In this document: positions 44,029-53,715 of the stretch, piece by piece
How the letters are laid out: the number at the start of each line of letters is the position of its first letter
Numbering within the stretch: the stretch's first letter is position 1
Assembly: GCA_963530515.1 (NCBI GenBank)
Contig: CAUSEC010000003.1
Span: 62,001-126,000 of the forward strand
Reading direction: 5' to 3'
Length of the DNA stretch: 64,000 nucleotides
Origin: CBFFRJ01 sp963530515
Lineage (GTDB): Bacteria > Pseudomonadota > Gammaproteobacteria > Enterobacterales > Enterobacteriaceae
The notes under the pieces: generated by a model
What the model was told of the DNA's origin: nothing
What the model saw: only the letters and a program-made list of their open reading frames with translations
The model's database searches: none
Program-made: the position numbers and the translations under genes

Positions 44029-46701
44029 ATGGCTGTTACTAATGTCGCTGAACTTAACGCACTCGTAGAACGCGTGAAAAAAGCCCAGCGTGAATATGCC
44101 AACTTTACTCAAGAACAAGTTGACAAGATCTTCCGCGCCGCCGCCCTGGCTGCTGCTGATGCCCGTATCCCTCTCGCTAAACTGGCCGTTGCCGAATCTG
44201 GCATGGGTATCATCGAAGATAAAGTGATCAAAAACCACTTCGCTTCCGAATATATCTACAACGCCTATAAAGATGAGAAGACCTGCGGCGTCCTCGACGA
44301 AGATGACACCTTTGGTACCATCACCATCGCTGAACCTATCGGTATCATTTGCGGTATCGTTCCAACGACTAACCCGACTTCTACTGCCATCTTCAAATCG
44401 CTGATCAGCCTGAAGACGCGCAACGCTATCATTTTCTCTCCGCACCCACGTGCGAAAGATGCCACCAATAAAGCAGCAGATATCGTTCTGCAGGCTGCCA
44501 TTGCGGCAGGCGCACCAAAAGATCTGATTGGCTGGATTGACCAACCTTCCGTTGAGTTGTCCAACGCGCTGATGCACCACCCTGACATTAACCTGATCCT
44601 CGCGACCGGTGGTCCAGGTATGGTTAAAGCAGCATACAGCTCCGGTAAACCTGCTATCGGCGTAGGTGCGGGTAATACACCGGTTGTTATTGATGAAACG
44701 GCTGATATCAAACGTGCTGTTGCCTCTGTTCTGATGTCTAAAACCTTCGATAACGGCGTAATTTGTGCTTCCGAGCAATCTGTTGTTGTTGTTGATTCCG
44801 TATATGACGCGGTGCGTGAGCGTTTCGCCAGCCACGGCGGCTACCTGTTGCAGGGTAAAGAGCTGAAAGCTGTTCAGGATATCATCCTGAAAAATGGGGC
44901 ATTGAACGCAGCCATCGTCGGCCAGCCGGCATACAAAATCGCTGAACTGGCAGGTTTTACAGTCCCTGCATCCACCAAAATCTTGATCGGCGAAGTGACT
45001 GCAGTTGACGAGAGCGAACCTTTCGCTCACGAAAAACTGTCCCCGACCCTTGCGATGTACCGTGCGAAAGATTTTGATGACGCGGTAGTCAAAGCTGAGA
45101 AACTGGTAGCAATGGGCGGTATCGGCCACACGTCTTGCCTGTACACCGACCAGGATAACCAGCCTGCTCGCGTTCAGAAATTCGGTGCGGAAATGAAAAC
45201 TGCCCGTATCCTGATTAACACCCCGGCTTCTCAGGGTGGTATCGGTGACCTTTATAACTTCAAACTCGCACCTTCCCTGACTCTGGGTTGTGGTTCCTGG
45301 GGTGGTAACTCCATCTCTGAAAACGTTGGTCCAAAACACCTGATCAACAAGAAAACCGTTGCTAAGCGAGCTGAAAACATGTTGTGGCACAAACTTCCGA
45401 AATCTATCTACTTCCGCCGTGGCTCACTGCCAATCGCGCTGGATGAAGTGATTACTGATGGTCACAAACGCGCGCTGATCGTGACTGACCGCTTCCTGTT
45501 CAACAACGGCTATGCTGACCAGATCACCTCTGTTCTGAAAGCCGCTGGCGTGGAAACTGAAGTCTTCTTTGAAGTTGAAGCAGACCCAACGCTGACCATC
45601 GTTCGTAAAGGTGCAGAGCTTGCCAACTCCTTCAAACCAGACGTGATTATCGCGCTGGGTGGTGGTTCCCCGATGGACGCCGCGAAAATTATGTGGGTGA
45701 TGTACGAGCATCCTGAAACTCACTTCGAAGAACTGGCGCTGCGCTTTATGGATATCCGTAAACGTATCTACAAGTTCCCGAAAATGGGCGTGAAAGCAAA
45801 AATGGTTGCTATCACCACCACTTCCGGTACCGGTTCTGAAGTGACGCCGTTCGCCGTCGTAACAGACGATGCTACAGGCCAGAAATACCCGCTGGCAGAC
45901 TACGCACTGACGCCGGATATGGCCATTGTCGATGCGAACCTCGTCATGGATATGCCGAAATCGCTCTGCGCATTCGGTGGCCTGGATGCGGTCACGCACT
46001 CACTGGAAGCCTATGTTTCTGTACTGGCATCTGAGTTCTCTGACGGTCAGGCTCTGCAGGCTCTCAAACTGCTGAAAGAAAACCTGCCAGCGTCTTATCA
46101 CGAAGGGTCTAAAAACCCGGTTGCTCGTGAACGTGTTCACAGTGCTGCAACCATCGCAGGTATCGCGTTTGCTAACGCCTTCCTCGGTGTGTGTCACTCA
46201 ATGGCGCACAAACTGGGTTCTCAGTTCCACATTCCGCACGGCCTGGCCAACGCCCTGCTGATCTGCAACGTTATTCGCTACAACGCGAATGACAACCCGA
46301 CTAAACAGACTGCGTTCAGCCAGTATGACCGTCCGCAGGCTCGTCGTCGCTATGCAGAGATTGCTGACCACCTGGGCCTGACCGCTACCGGTGACCGTAC
46401 TGCTGCGAAAATTGAGAAACTGCTGGCATGGCTGGAGAGCATTAAAGCTGAACTGGGCATTCCTAAATCCATTCGCGAAGCGGGTGTTCAGGAAGCTGAT
46501 TTCCTGGCACATGTCGATAAACTGTCTGAAGATGCTTTCGATGACCAGTGTACCGGTGCTAACCCGCGTTATCCGCTGATCTCTGAACTGAAACAAATCC
46601 TGCTGGATACGTTCTACGGACGTGAGTTCAAAGAAGGTGACGTTGCCGAAGTGAAAACTGATGTAGCGAAAGCAGATAAAAAAGCGAAGAAAACCGCTTA
46701 A
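44029..46701 (+). CDS. adhE: Bifunctional acetaldehyde-CoA / alcohol dehydrogenase
   Basis: The 890-residue fusion reduces acetyl-CoA to ethanol with two NADH. Residues 1-440 form the aldehyde dehydrogenase domain with the active cysteine in NGVICASEQS; from about 450 follows an iron-dependent alcohol dehydrogenase (GGGSPMDAAK, TTSGTGSEVTPF, GLDAVTHSLEAY, CHSMAHKLG). It forms spirosomes in E. coli. The codon usage is that of a highly expressed gene. A terminator follows. Confidence 0.98.
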   Translation: MAVTNVAELNALVERVKKAQREYANFTQEQVDKIFRAAALAAADARIPLAKLAVAESGMGIIEDKVIKNHFASEYIYNAYKDEKTCGVLDEDDTFGTITIAEPIGIICGIVPTTNPTSTAIFKSLISLKTRNAIIFSPHPRAKDATNKAADIVLQAAIAAGAPKDLIGWIDQPSVELSNALMHHPDINLILATGGPGMVKAAYSSGKPAIGVGAGNTPVVIDETADIKRAVASVLMSKTFDNGVICASEQSVVVVDSVYDAVRERFASHGGYLLQGKELKAVQDIILKNGALNAAIVGQPAYKIAELAGFTVPASTKILIGEVTAVDESEPFAHEKLSPTLAMYRAKDFDDAVVKAEKLVAMGGIGHTSCLYTDQDNQPARVQKFGAEMKTARILINTPASQGGIGDLYNFKLAPSLTLGCGSWGGNSISENVGPKHLINKKTVAKRAENMLWHKLPKSIYFRRGSLPIALDEVITDGHKRALIVTDRFLFNNGYADQITSVLKAAGVETEVFFEVEADPTLTIVRKGAELANSFKPDVIIALGGGSPMDAAKIMWVMYEHPETHFEELALRFMDIRKRIYKFPKMGVKAKMVAITTTSGTGSEVTPFAVVTDDATGQKYPLADYALTPDMAIVDANLVMDMPKSLCAFGGLDAVTHSLEAYVSVLASEFSDGQALQALKLLKENLPASYHEGSKNPVARERVHSAATIAGIAFANAFLGVCHSMAHKLGSQFHIPHGLANALLICNVIRYNANDNPTKQTAFSQYDRPQARRRYAEIADHLGLTATGDRTAAKIEKLLAWLESIKAELGIPKSIREAGVQEADFLAHVDKLSEDAFDDQCTGANPRYPLISELKQILLDTFYGREFKEGDVAEVKTDVAKADKKAKKTA

Positions 46702-46718
46702 GTCTTTCCTTTAAATGA

Positions 46719-46746
46719 AAAACCCGCCTGATGGCGGGTTTTTTAT
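46719..46746 (+). terminator. adhE terminator
   Basis: AAAACCCGCC-TGAT-GGCGGGTTTTTTAT, a strong intrinsic terminator 18 bases after the adhE stop. Confidence 0.94.
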
Positions 46747-46790
46747 GCGTGCTGTTAATGGATTCAAGACGCGCTTTTATGCCAGCCTGA

Positions 46791-47405
46791 CTATCCCCTC
46801 ACCCGCGCCTGAATCTCGGCCAGTGAGCCTTTAGCCAGAGCTTCTTTATAATGTTTACGGCAGACCGAGACATAGCGTTCGTTGCCGCCAATCACCACCT
46901 GCTCACCTTCGTTATAAGGTCGACCTTGCTGATCTAGTCGCAGAACCATACTCGCTTTACGCCCGCAGAAACAGATTGTTTTCAGCTCGACCAGCTTATC
47001 GGATAAGGCGAGAAGATACTGGCTACCGATAAACAGCTCACCACGGAAATCAGTTCTCAGGCCGTAACACAAAACCGGAATATCGAGATCGTCAACAACA
47101 TCAGACAATTCATAAACCTGCTGGCGAGTCAAAAACTGGCTTTCATCAATCAGCACGCAATGAATCGGCTCACGTGCGTGTTCTGCGCTGATTTCATCTT
47201 TAAGCACCGTGTTCTGATTAAACAACTTCGCAGGCGACGATAAGCCGATTCGTGAGCTAACCTTGCCTGCACCGAAGCGATCGTCAATCTCGGCCGTGTA
47301 GACAAGCGTCCGCATGCCACGCTCCTGGTAATTGTAGGAAGACTGCAGCAGCGCCGTTGACTTCCCGGCATTCATTGCTGAGTAATAGAAATAAAGTTGC
47401 GCCAT
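46791..47405 (-). CDS. tdk: Thymidine kinase
   Basis: It phosphorylates thymidine and deoxyuridine in nucleotide salvage. The 204-residue type II thymidine kinase has a P-loop (SAMNAGKST), the DESQF motif, and zinc-ribbon cysteines in CFCGRKA and VSVCRKHY. The start at 47405 (MAQLYFYYSAMNAGKS) matches E. coli; the seven residues before it are not family sequence. Confidence 0.97.
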   Translation of the reverse strand: MAQLYFYYSAMNAGKSTALLQSSYNYQERGMRTLVYTAEIDDRFGAGKVSSRIGLSSPAKLFNQNTVLKDEISAEHAREPIHCVLIDESQFLTRQQVYELSDVVDDLDIPVLCYGLRTDFRGELFIGSQYLLALSDKLVELKTICFCGRKASMVLRLDQQGRPYNEGEQVVIGGNERYVSVCRKHYKEALAKGSLAEIQARVRG

Positions 47406-47958
47406 TGCCCGCAAAACCTCAATCAAAGTGTGATATTACTGGTGAGGATTGTATCATATTTTAACTTTTGGCTTCTAAAGCCTTATGACAAGCGGCTAAA
47501 GATGATTTTCGGTGTTTACTCCATTACAGAATCAACTTATATCTGACGTCCCCTGTCGCTGCCAAAGAAACACGCAATAAGCTCGGGATGATACTGACAC
47601 AGTATTAGATACCGCCATTTCTGACGCCAGGCTTCGGAAATTATTAATGTTTTACGTTTGTATGTCCCCAATTCAGATCTAATAAAAAAGGTTGATATTT
47701 ATCCACAGAAACTATAATTCGCATGAGATTAATCGGCGACATTTTCCAAAAAATGCGCTTTAACTTTGCATCTTAATACCTCAGGTATAAGTGAGTTTTG
47801 CATGATTCTTCGTATGAAATTTAAGTTAGCGCTTTTTATAAATGAGATAAATAAAGAGGAAATTTGAATTCCTTACATTCTCACCTATTGCACTGGGCAA
47901 ATTAACGCTCTATTATTAGCCCAACAAACCACCCCAATATAAGTTTGAGATTACAAAA
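47406..47958. promoter_or_regulatory. tdk-hns intergenic region (553 bp)
   Basis: A/T-rich, with no convincing gene. The last 50 bases (ATTAGCCCAACAAACCACCC, CAATATAAGTTTGAGATTAC) closely match the E. coli hns leader, including a CCAAT element of the kind associated with CspA. A/T-rich curved DNA here fits H-NS autoregulation. Confidence 0.5.
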
Positions 47959-48372
47959 ATGAGCGAAGCACTTAAAATTCTGAACAACATCCGTACTCTT
48001 CGTGCACAGGCAAGAGAATGTACCCTTGAAACGCTCGAAGAAATGCTGGAAAAATTAGAAGTTGTTGTTAACGAACGTCGTGAAGAAGAAAGCGCTGCAG
48101 CTGCTGAAATCGAAGAACGCACCCGTAAACTGCAACAATACCGCGAAATGCTGATTGCTGATGGTATTGATCCGAATGAATTGCTGAATAGCATGGCAGC
48201 CGCTAAAACCGGTACCAAAGCTAAACGTGCTGCTCGTCCGGCTAAATATAGCTACGTTGATGAGAACGGCGAAACCAAAACCTGGACAGGCCAGGGCCGT
48301 ACTCCAGCCGTTATCAAAAAAGCAATGGATGACAGCGGCAAACAGCTGGACGACTTCCTGATCAGTGAGTAA
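47959..48372 (+). CDS. hns: Nucleoid-associated protein H-NS
   Basis: The 137-residue protein has an N-terminal coiled-coil oligomerisation domain (about residues 1-80), a basic linker and the C-terminal DNA-binding domain with the AT-hook-like loop TWTGQGRTPAVI. It silences A/T-rich and foreign DNA. Length and sequence match E. coli H-NS. Monocistronic with a strong terminator. Confidence 0.98.
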   Translation: MSEALKILNNIRTLRAQARECTLETLEEMLEKLEVVVNERREEESAAAAEIEERTRKLQQYREMLIADGIDPNELLNSMAAAKTGTKAKRAARPAKYSYVDENGETKTWTGQGRTPAVIKKAMDDSGKQLDDFLISE

Positions 48373-48382
48373 TCCAACTCAT

Positions 48383-48417
48383 TAAAAAAATCCCGCTGAT
48401 GGCGGGATTTTTTTTAC
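48383..48417 (+). terminator. hns terminator
   Basis: AAAAAAATCCCGC-TGAT-GGCGGGATTTTTTTT, a strong intrinsic terminator directly after hns. Confidence 0.95.
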
Positions 48418-48562
48418 CTCATGTTCCGTAAATACAGACAGCGCCTGATGATAATTGTGCATCCTTGATGCAATTTGCTCACACTTACGCTGTTCGTCTT
48501 ATTTACTTACCCCTTGAAATGCGTGGCATACAGCGCCATGAGTCATTTACCGTATCCTGGTA

Positions 48563-48599
48563 ATAAAAAAGCCGGGAGATAAACTCCCGGCTTTTCCTG
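48563..48599 (-). terminator. galU terminator
   Basis: On the minus strand GCCGGGAG-TTTAT-CTCCCGGC is followed by TTTTTTATTACC, a strong terminator just after galU. Confidence 0.93.
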
Positions 48600-48611
48600 A
48601 AACCACGCTGA

Positions 48612-49523
48612 TTAAGCTTTGGTCACACCGACCTGACCTTCCAGCCAGGTTTTGAATTCTTCACCCAGCGTATTGTGGCGAATACCATATTCTACGAAAG
48701 CCTGCATGTAACCGAGTTTATTACCGCAATCATGGCTTTTACCTTTCATATGGTAGGCCTCAACGGTTTCTTTCTCGATAAGCATATCGATAGCGTCCGT
48801 CAGCTGAATTTCATCACCGGCTCCAGGAGGGGTTTTAGCCAGCAACGGCCAGATATTCTCGCTCAGAACATAACGCCCAACGACCGCAAGGTTAGATGGC
48901 GCAACATCTGCTTTCGGCTTCTCTACAACACCTACCATCGGGACGCTGTCACCCGGGCTGAGTGGTGCACCTTTGCAATCCACAACACCATAGGCGGTCA
49001 CATCCGCAACTGGCTCAACCATGATCTGACTGGCTCCGGTTTCATCGAAACGCTTAATCATGTCAGCCAGGTTGTCCTGAGAGAGATCGGACTCGAACTC
49101 GTCCAGAATCACGTCCGGCAGGATAACCGCAACCGGTTCGTTGCCAACAACGGGATGTGCACAAAGCACTGCATGGCCAAGGCCTTTTGCCAGTCCCTGA
49201 CGCACCTGCATGATGGTCACATGCGGCGGGCAAATGGACTGAACTTCTTCCAGAAGCTGACGCTTAACGCGTTTTTCCAGCATCGCTTCGAGTTCAAAAC
49301 TGGTATCGAAGTGGTTTTCGATAGAGTTTTTTGACGAGTGCGTTACCAGCACAATTTCGGTAATACCCGCAGCAATACACTCATTCACGACATACTGAAT
49401 TAATGGCTTATCAACCAGCGGCAGCATTTCTTTAGGAATAGCCTTTGTCGCTGGCAGCATCCTGGTTCCCAATCCCGCGACGGGGATAACTGCTTTTGTT
49501 ACTTTTGAATTTAAGGCAGCCAT
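48612..49523 (-). CDS. galU: UTP-glucose-1-phosphate uridylyltransferase
   Basis: It makes UDP-glucose, used for LPS core, trehalose and galactose metabolism. The 303-residue nucleotidyltransferase has the signature GLGTRMLPATKAIPKEMLP and the downstream VEKP motif. Length is within one residue of E. coli GalU. Transcribed alone. Confidence 0.97.
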   Translation of the reverse strand: MAALNSKVTKAVIPVAGLGTRMLPATKAIPKEMLPLVDKPLIQYVVNECIAAGITEIVLVTHSSKNSIENHFDTSFELEAMLEKRVKRQLLEEVQSICPPHVTIMQVRQGLAKGLGHAVLCAHPVVGNEPVAVILPDVILDEFESDLSQDNLADMIKRFDETGASQIMVEPVADVTAYGVVDCKGAPLSPGDSVPMVGVVEKPKADVAPSNLAVVGRYVLSENIWPLLAKTPPGAGDEIQLTDAIDMLIEKETVEAYHMKGKSHDCGNKLGYMQAFVEYGIRHNTLGEEFKTWLEGQVGVTKA

Positions 49524-49720
49524 TGAAAATCTCCTGATCTGTTCACGCGTTGAGCATGCTCATGAATTTACACGCGACTGAGTATATCAGTACCACTGCA
49601 ACTCACTGGTCTGAAAAGGACGCGGTAACGTTTAATTAGGACTAATACGCAAAACTGTGGCGATAGTACCACTGGCGGAAACGCGTAGGTAAAGGTATCT
49701 GTTAAATACGTTTCGATTGC

Positions 49721-50734
49721 TCATTCCGCAGACAGCATTAAACGTAGACGGCCACCCGATCCCCAAACCTGACATTGCCAGGCATCACAGCGTTGGCTTA
49801 ATTGATTGAGATAAGTATTGCCTAATGTACCTAACGGCACGCCGCTGCTGACCTGAATTTGGTGTTCACTCGTATTTAATGTGGCATTAAGCCCTGCCGA
49901 AACTAAAATTAAGTTTTTTAATTCGCTATGATAATAACCAACCAGCAGAGGAAACTGTCCGGGTAAATTAGCCTGGCGCAGCAATTGGTTGACCTGTTTA
50001 AGCAGACTCCCCATTTCAGGGAGTTTTTGATGTTGATGTGACAACTGTTCCTGTAACAAGCCATTGAACAGCGCACGCAGTAATAGTGCGGCCAGTACCC
50101 CATTATTCCCGGCACGCGTCACATCCAGGCAATAGAATGCAAGATCGTTTGAGGAGATCGGAGCAATATCCAACACGAGCCCAGGCTTATCGGCAGAAAC
50201 AAGTTGGCGATAATTTACCCGACACCCGGACATTTTTTGTTGAACCGGCGGCTGCAGCTCCTGCAATAGTTTTGCCGCCGCCTGCGGATTTTCAACCAGC
50301 GCGTCCCAATCCTGGAACAACCGCTCTTCTTCCTCCACACGCGAATTAAACATATTGGGATAGATACAGGCAAAAACCGTCTCTTTCAGGCGGTTAAAAT
50401 CTTTTACGGGTTTTAGCAATACATCCTGCACGCCAAGGCGCAGAGCTTTGGCGATATCGGCCATATTTTCAGTCGCTGAAATAACTAAAATTGGCAGCTG
50501 GAGTCCCTGATTGCGCATTTGCTCAACCAGTTTAAGACCATTCATTCGTGGCATCGCAATATCGCAAATCATCAGATCCGGCGAGGCGCTTTCCAGTTTT
50601 TCAAGCGCATCAAGCCCGTCTTCAGCCAGTAACGTATTCGCGCCCAGAGATGAAAGCCAGGAATCCAGCAGAGAACGGAAGACGGGCTCGTCTTCTACGA
50701 TCATTATCTGTTTTCCTGCTAACGGCTGCGTCAT
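49721..50734 (-). CDS. rssB: RpoS adaptor / response regulator RssB
   Basis: The 337-residue protein has a receiver domain with phospho-acceptor Asp58 (DLMICDIAMPR) and Lys108-region VLLKPVKD, joined to a degenerate PP2C-like output domain. Phosphorylated RssB hands sigma-S to ClpXP. The ATG at 50734 (MTQPLAGKQ) matches E. coli; the frame to 50782 adds 16 unmatched residues. Downstream of rssA with a 93-bp gap. Confidence 0.96.
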   Translation of the reverse strand: MTQPLAGKQIMIVEDEPVFRSLLDSWLSSLGANTLLAEDGLDALEKLESASPDLMICDIAMPRMNGLKLVEQMRNQGLQLPILVISATENMADIAKALRLGVQDVLLKPVKDFNRLKETVFACIYPNMFNSRVEEEERLFQDWDALVENPQAAAKLLQELQPPVQQKMSGCRVNYRQLVSADKPGLVLDIAPISSNDLAFYCLDVTRAGNNGVLAALLLRALFNGLLQEQLSHQHQKLPEMGSLLKQVNQLLRQANLPGQFPLLVGYYHSELKNLILVSAGLNATLNTSEHQIQVSSGVPLGTLGNTYLNQLSQRCDAWQCQVWGSGGRLRLMLSAE

Positions 50735-50827
50735 CTTATCTCCCCTGACCAACGATAAATAAATAGTGGCATGTTCTATCAATAATCGCCTGTCAGATTT
50801 TACTTAAGTCACATAAAAAGAGGATGT

Positions 50828-51745
50828 TCACGAGGTCGTCCTCGCGAGCGGTAACAACTCATCGATTTTCTTCTCAACAGCTAATTGCCCGGCGTTGATC
50901 GCCGCTTCGGCACGATGAAAATCAAGCGTTGAAATTTGAGGGCATAACGGTTGGATAAGAATATCCGGAGGGTCGCCCGCCATACGGTTACGCTTGAGAC
51001 GGTTCTCAAGCACCTGAATAGACGTGGTCATGATTTCCATCGCAGTGGGAGCAACAACCGCGCGACGTGTCGTCATCGTGCTAATACGTTCACGTATACG
51101 CTCGTGCCATTGTCGTTTCTCCCCCGCCGTCTCACCGTTCTCATCGTCATTTTCCACCGGGCTTACGGACAGTAAATCCTGCTGCATGAGATGAGCGTCA
51201 TGTTGTAAATCAACTGCAATAACAATATCGGCACCCAGTGCGCGGGTCAGAGAAACGGGAACGGGGTTGACCACCGCACCATCAACCAACCAGTAACCGT
51301 TATGAGAAACGGGTGCCATCAGACCAGGTATGCTGCACGAGGCACGGACCGCAAGGTGCAAATCGCCTTCGGTAAACCAGAGCTCGCGGCCGGTGCTTAG
51401 GTTCGTTGCCACGGTGCCAAATTTTAGCTGGCAATCGCTGAATGAAGATTCGGGAAGTATCTGCCGGTAATGGTTGAATACCCGCTCGCCGCGCAACAAT
51501 CCGCCGCGTCGCCATGATACGTCCATCAACTTGAGGACATCCCAATAGCTGAAAGAACGTACCCAGGTTTCCAGTTTCGGTAATTTGCCGCATGCGTAGG
51601 CAGCGCCGACCAGTGAACCAATGGAGCACCCTGCCACGATATCAATCTGTATGCCTGCGCGCTGCAGTGCATTTATAACGCCAATGTGCGACCAACCTCT
51701 GGCAGAGCCAGAGCCTAAAGCCAGCCCAATTTTTATGCTTCTCAT
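50828..51745 (-). CDS. rssA: Patatin-like phospholipase-family protein RssA
   Basis: The 305-residue protein has the patatin glycine-rich loop (GSGSARGWSHIG), the lipase box GCSIGS with Ser41 and the DGA catalytic aspartate (WLVDGAVVNP). E. coli RssA is a putative lipase or esterase of unknown substrate in the rssAB operon. The ATG at 51745 is the family start; the frame to 51793 is an extension. Confidence 0.94.
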   Translation of the reverse strand: MRSIKIGLALGSGSARGWSHIGVINALQRAGIQIDIVAGCSIGSLVGAAYACGKLPKLETWVRSFSYWDVLKLMDVSWRRGGLLRGERVFNHYRQILPESSFSDCQLKFGTVATNLSTGRELWFTEGDLHLAVRASCSIPGLMAPVSHNGYWLVDGAVVNPVPVSLTRALGADIVIAVDLQHDAHLMQQDLLSVSPVENDDENGETAGEKRQWHERIRERISTMTTRRAVVAPTAMEIMTTSIQVLENRLKRNRMAGDPPDILIQPLCPQISTLDFHRAEAAINAGQLAVEKKIDELLPLARTTS

Positions 51746-51856
51746 TACCTGGATTTCTTTCCCCCGGAACGACTGGCATAGCCACAACGCCACAGCTCAG
51801 TTAACATATTGCTACCCAGGCTTATGATGCCGTTCTCTTTGTTCAGGAAGTCGATT

Positions 51857-52315
51857 GTGTCTCAACTCTGTCCCTGCGGTAGCGCAGTGGAGTATAGCCT
51901 ATGTTGTCAGCCTTATCTGTCTGGCACGCAGGTAGCGCCAGATCCATCACATCTTATGCGTTCTCGCTATACCGCCTTTGTGTTAAAGCAGGCTGATTAT
52001 CTGATCAACACCTGGCACCCGGATTGCCAGGCCGCTGCGTTTCGCGAGGATCTTGAATCAGGTTTCGCACGCACGCAATGGCAGGGTTTGACCGTCTTTG
52101 AGACAGCACCGGGAAAAAACGAGAATGAAGGTTACGTCAGTTTCGTTGCGCGTTTCAATGAGCAAGGTAAATCAGGTGCGATTATCGAATGCTCCCGATT
52201 CTTAAAAGAGAACGGTCGGTGGTACTATATTGACGGCAAGCGCCCCGTGTTCGGTCGCAACGATCCCTGCCCATGTGGATCGCAAAAGAAATTCAAGAAG
52301 TGCTGCGGGCAGTAA
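51857..52315 (+). CDS. ychJ: SEC-C motif protein YchJ
   Basis: The 152-residue protein has a zinc-type SEC-C motif at both ends (CPCGS...CC near residues 4-18 and NDPCPCGSQKKFKKCC at the C-terminus) and a central NTF2-like YchJ domain. Function is unknown, length equals E. coli. The GTG at 51857 after CAGGAAG gives the E. coli start; the frame from 51809 is an extension. Confidence 0.93.
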   Translation: MSQLCPCGSAVEYSLCCQPYLSGTQVAPDPSHLMRSRYTAFVLKQADYLINTWHPDCQAAAFREDLESGFARTQWQGLTVFETAPGKNENEGYVSFVARFNEQGKSGAIIECSRFLKENGRWYYIDGKRPVFGRNDPCPCGSQKKFKKCCGQ

Positions 52316-52363
52316 GCTCAGCGTCACCCCATAGCAAACACAATCAACAGGATTTACCCGGCA

Positions 52364-53206
52364 ATGCATTCATTACAACGTAAAATACTGCGCACTATTT
52401 GCCCTGACCAAAAAGGTCTTATCGCGCGAATTACCAATATTTGCTACAAGCACGAACTGAATATTGTACAGAACAATGAGTTCGTTGATCACCGCACCGG
52501 GCGTTTCTTCATGCGCACCGAGCTGGAGGGCATTTTTAACGATGCCACTCTGCTGGCGGATCTCGACAGCGCTTTACCGGAAGGCTCCGTACGCGAATTA
52601 AATCCAGCGGGCCAACGCCGCGTGGTTATTCTGGTAACGAAAGAAGCACATTGCCTCGGCGACCTGCTAATGAAGGCCAACTATGGCGGTCTCGATATCG
52701 AGATTGCAGCCGTCATCGGCAACCATGAAACGCTGCGCACGCTGGTTGAACGTTTTGATATTCCGTTTGAACTGGTAAGCCATGAAGGTCTGAGCCGTGA
52801 AGAGCACGACAATCAAATGGCGCAGGCGATTGAGGCACATCAGCCTGACTACGTCGTTCTGGCAAAATACATGCGCGTACTGACGCCGAGTTTCGTGTCA
52901 CGCTTCCCGAATAAAATCATTAACATCCACCATTCCTTCCTGCCCGCCTTTATCGGTGCCCGTCCTTACCACCAGGCTTATGAACGTGGGGTAAAAATCA
53001 TTGGTGCCACCGCGCACTATGTTAATGACAATCTGGATGAAGGCCCCATCATCATGCAGGACGTTATCCACGTTGATCACACGTATACCGCTGAGGATAT
53101 GATGCGTGCGGGCCGTGACGTCGAAAAGAACGTCTTAAGCCGTGCGTTGTACCAGGTGCTCGCTCAGCGTGTCTTCGTTTATGGCAACAGAACGATTATT
53201 CTTTGA
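52364..53206 (+). CDS. purU: Formyltetrahydrofolate deformylase
   Basis: It hydrolyses 10-formyl-THF to formate and THF, balancing one-carbon units and supplying formate for PurT. The 280-residue protein has an N-terminal ACT domain (about 8-85) and a formyltransferase-like catalytic domain with NIHHSFLPAFIGARPYHQA, GATAHYVNDNLDEG. Matches E. coli PurU in length. Confidence 0.97.
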   Translation: MHSLQRKILRTICPDQKGLIARITNICYKHELNIVQNNEFVDHRTGRFFMRTELEGIFNDATLLADLDSALPEGSVRELNPAGQRRVVILVTKEAHCLGDLLMKANYGGLDIEIAAVIGNHETLRTLVERFDIPFELVSHEGLSREEHDNQMAQAIEAHQPDYVVLAKYMRVLTPSFVSRFPNKIINIHHSFLPAFIGARPYHQAYERGVKIIGATAHYVNDNLDEGPIIMQDVIHVDHTYTAEDMMRAGRDVEKNVLSRALYQVLAQRVFVYGNRTIIL

Positions 53207-53287
53207 TAGCTAATGGAATGAATTGATTAGGTTTAATGCGTTACGAGTGAAAAGTACGCAAACGGTTCAATTCTTCGAAAGGAATGC

Positions 53288-53315
53288 TTTACAGCGGCGC
53301 GTCATTTGATATGAT
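53288..53315 (+). promoter_or_regulatory. tyrTV promoter with stringent discriminator
   Basis: TTTACA (53288-53293), 16-bp spacer, TATGAT (53310-53315), followed by a GCGCCCCGC discriminator. This matches the E. coli tyrT promoter, the classic example of stringent control. Confidence 0.92.
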
Positions 53316-53368
53316 GCGCCCCGCTTCCCGATACGGAAGCAGGCCAGTAGTACCATGCATTACCCCGT

Positions 53369-53453
<85 letters not shown>

Positions 53454-53488
53454 TCTCTCAGCATGACCTCAAAATTTGAATTACCCCT

Positions 53489-53573
<85 letters not shown>

Positions 53574-53664
53574 TCACTTCCTCGTTATCTCCATCTATTA
53601 TTATCTCGCAAAAAACTTCTTACCTTCATCCCTGATTACGCTGTTCCATTTCCCTAATTTTGGG

Positions 53665-53703
53665 CAAAAAAAAGCCGCCCATTATGCCCGAGCGGCTTTA
53701 CTT
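53665..53703 (-). terminator. pntB terminator
   Basis: On the minus strand AAGCCGC-TCGGGCATAATGG-GCGGCTTTTTTTT is a strong stem plus T run just after pntB. On the plus strand it may also stop tyrTV transcripts. Confidence 0.88.
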
Positions 53704-53715
53704 ACGACTAACACA

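Noticed and set aside
43921..45390. 489-residue open frame antisense to adhE, plus further antisense frames to 46596
   Set aside because: It lies wholly opposite a strongly biased, highly expressed gene; such codon bias removes stops from the antisense frame. The predicted protein is Arg/Phe/Asn-rich with no domain and no ribosome-binding site.
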